From: Sphagnum compactum
Lineage: Eukaryota; Bryophyta; Sphagnopsida; Sphagnales
Direction: 5' to 3'
Length of the DNA: 64,000 nucleotides
Assembly: GCA_965153455.1 (NCBI GenBank)
Contig: OZ234493.1
Location: 10,654,213-10,718,212, forward strand
The position numbers were made by a program, and so were the translations under genes. Below, piece by piece: positions 63,490 to 64,000 of the stretch; within the stretch, counting starts at the first letter, position 1, and each line of letters opens with the position of its first letter. A model generated the notes under the pieces. It saw nothing but the letters and a program-made list of their open reading frames with translations, was not told the DNA's origin and searched no databases.

Positions 63490-63815
63490 AACAAGGGGTG
63501 CGTCACGCTGTGGCCTTGCCATTATTTACATTAAAAAAGTTATCTTAAGGCAAAAGAAGAAGAATTATGGAAACTCAAATATTTCACCATGCGAAAATAT
63601 ATTAATCTTCAAAAAAGAAACCAAAATCCTTCAAGATATTATAACTCTATAATCAATCTCAAGTTTCAAAACAAGCCAAAATATCAGCTTTCAAAACTCC
63701 TCATATAAAATAAAACCTATTACCTTAGTAGGGGCCTATAAAAAATCCCTTAAGCTACTATACTCTATAAGGTATCTAAACACAATATCCTTCTTGCCTT
63801 GGTAGGCAAGGCCAA
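63490..63815 (+). repeat. ~326-bp direct repeat, copy 2
   Basis: Starts AACAAGGGGTGCGTCACGCT and ends TTGGTAGGCAAGGCCAA. Same orientation as copy 1, start-to-start distance 2144 bp. Confidence 0.9.
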
Positions 63816-63918
63816 TTAAATATTTCTGCTAACTGAATGAACCTTCATATATGCCTGCTTCTTCTGATCCAGCTTTAGAGCCTTGTTTGGGTCCCTTGTT
63901 ATATTATTATTACTTGTG

Positions 63919-63973
63919 AAGGGAAGGGAAGGGAAGGGAAGGGAAGGGAAGGGAAGGAGAGAGAGAGAGAGAG
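63919..63973. repeat. (GGGAA)n and (GA)n microsatellite
   Basis: About eight GGGAA units followed directly by a GA run. Confidence 0.95.
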
Positions 63974-64000
63974 TGTTTTCAGAGTATTAGAGAGTACTTC

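Overview
The window is nuclear DNA from a land plant with a large, gene-poor, AT-rich genome. Evidence: three confidently recognised genes have plant-type relatives (ribosomal protein eS12, a multi-pass RING-H2 E3 ligase of the Arabidopsis At1g12760/At1g63170 type, and a plant sarcosine/pipecolate-oxidase-like flavoprotein). Two are split by short GT-AG introns, two carry telo-box (AAACCCTAA-type) motifs, and the rest is transposon-derived or simple repeat. A pogo/Tigger-like transposase relic and the low gene density fit a seed-free plant (fern, lycophyte or bryophyte) somewhat better than an angiosperm, but this is a weak inference.

Layout. 1-4.5 kb: intergenic with a 108-nt hairpin. 4.55-4.89 kb: an unassigned exon-like ORF (-). 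6.1-7.45 kb: an intronless FAD oxidoreductase (-). 8.7-9.93 kb: the four-exon eS12 gene (-), promoter side near 10.4 kb, followed by a 224-bp MITE. 10.9-18 kb: AT-rich repeats including a minisatellite at 17 kb. 18.65-20.98 kb: the five-exon RING-H2 ligase (-), with a GC/CT-rich 5' region to about 22.2 kb. 22.3-64 kb has no intact gene that I can support.

The gene-free 42 kb is a record of mobile elements. It holds a putative 7.8-kb CACTA-like element (28.6-36.4 kb) containing a 1.84-kb long-TIR element, which itself contains a tRNA-like SINE head. It also holds a retroposon with an RTE-like tail (38.4 kb), a dead DDE transposase (39.4-40.6 kb), a second SINE-like head (57.8 kb) and a Tourist-like MITE with TAA target duplication (59.0 kb). 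A 285-bp Mutator-like MITE (59.7 kb) has ~80-bp TIRs, an 8-bp target duplication and a retained CCHC zinc-knuckle reading frame. Several dispersed repeat families (22.6/24.2/58.1/62.9 kb; 61.3/63.5 kb; 12.5/26.5/35.3 kb) link distant parts of the window.

The three genes are housekeeping or metabolic and do not form a pathway; all lie on the minus strand. I found no undescribed multi-gene system. The most interesting signals are the zinc-knuckle MITE, the nested elements and the repeat pair that differs by a ~460-bp insertion.
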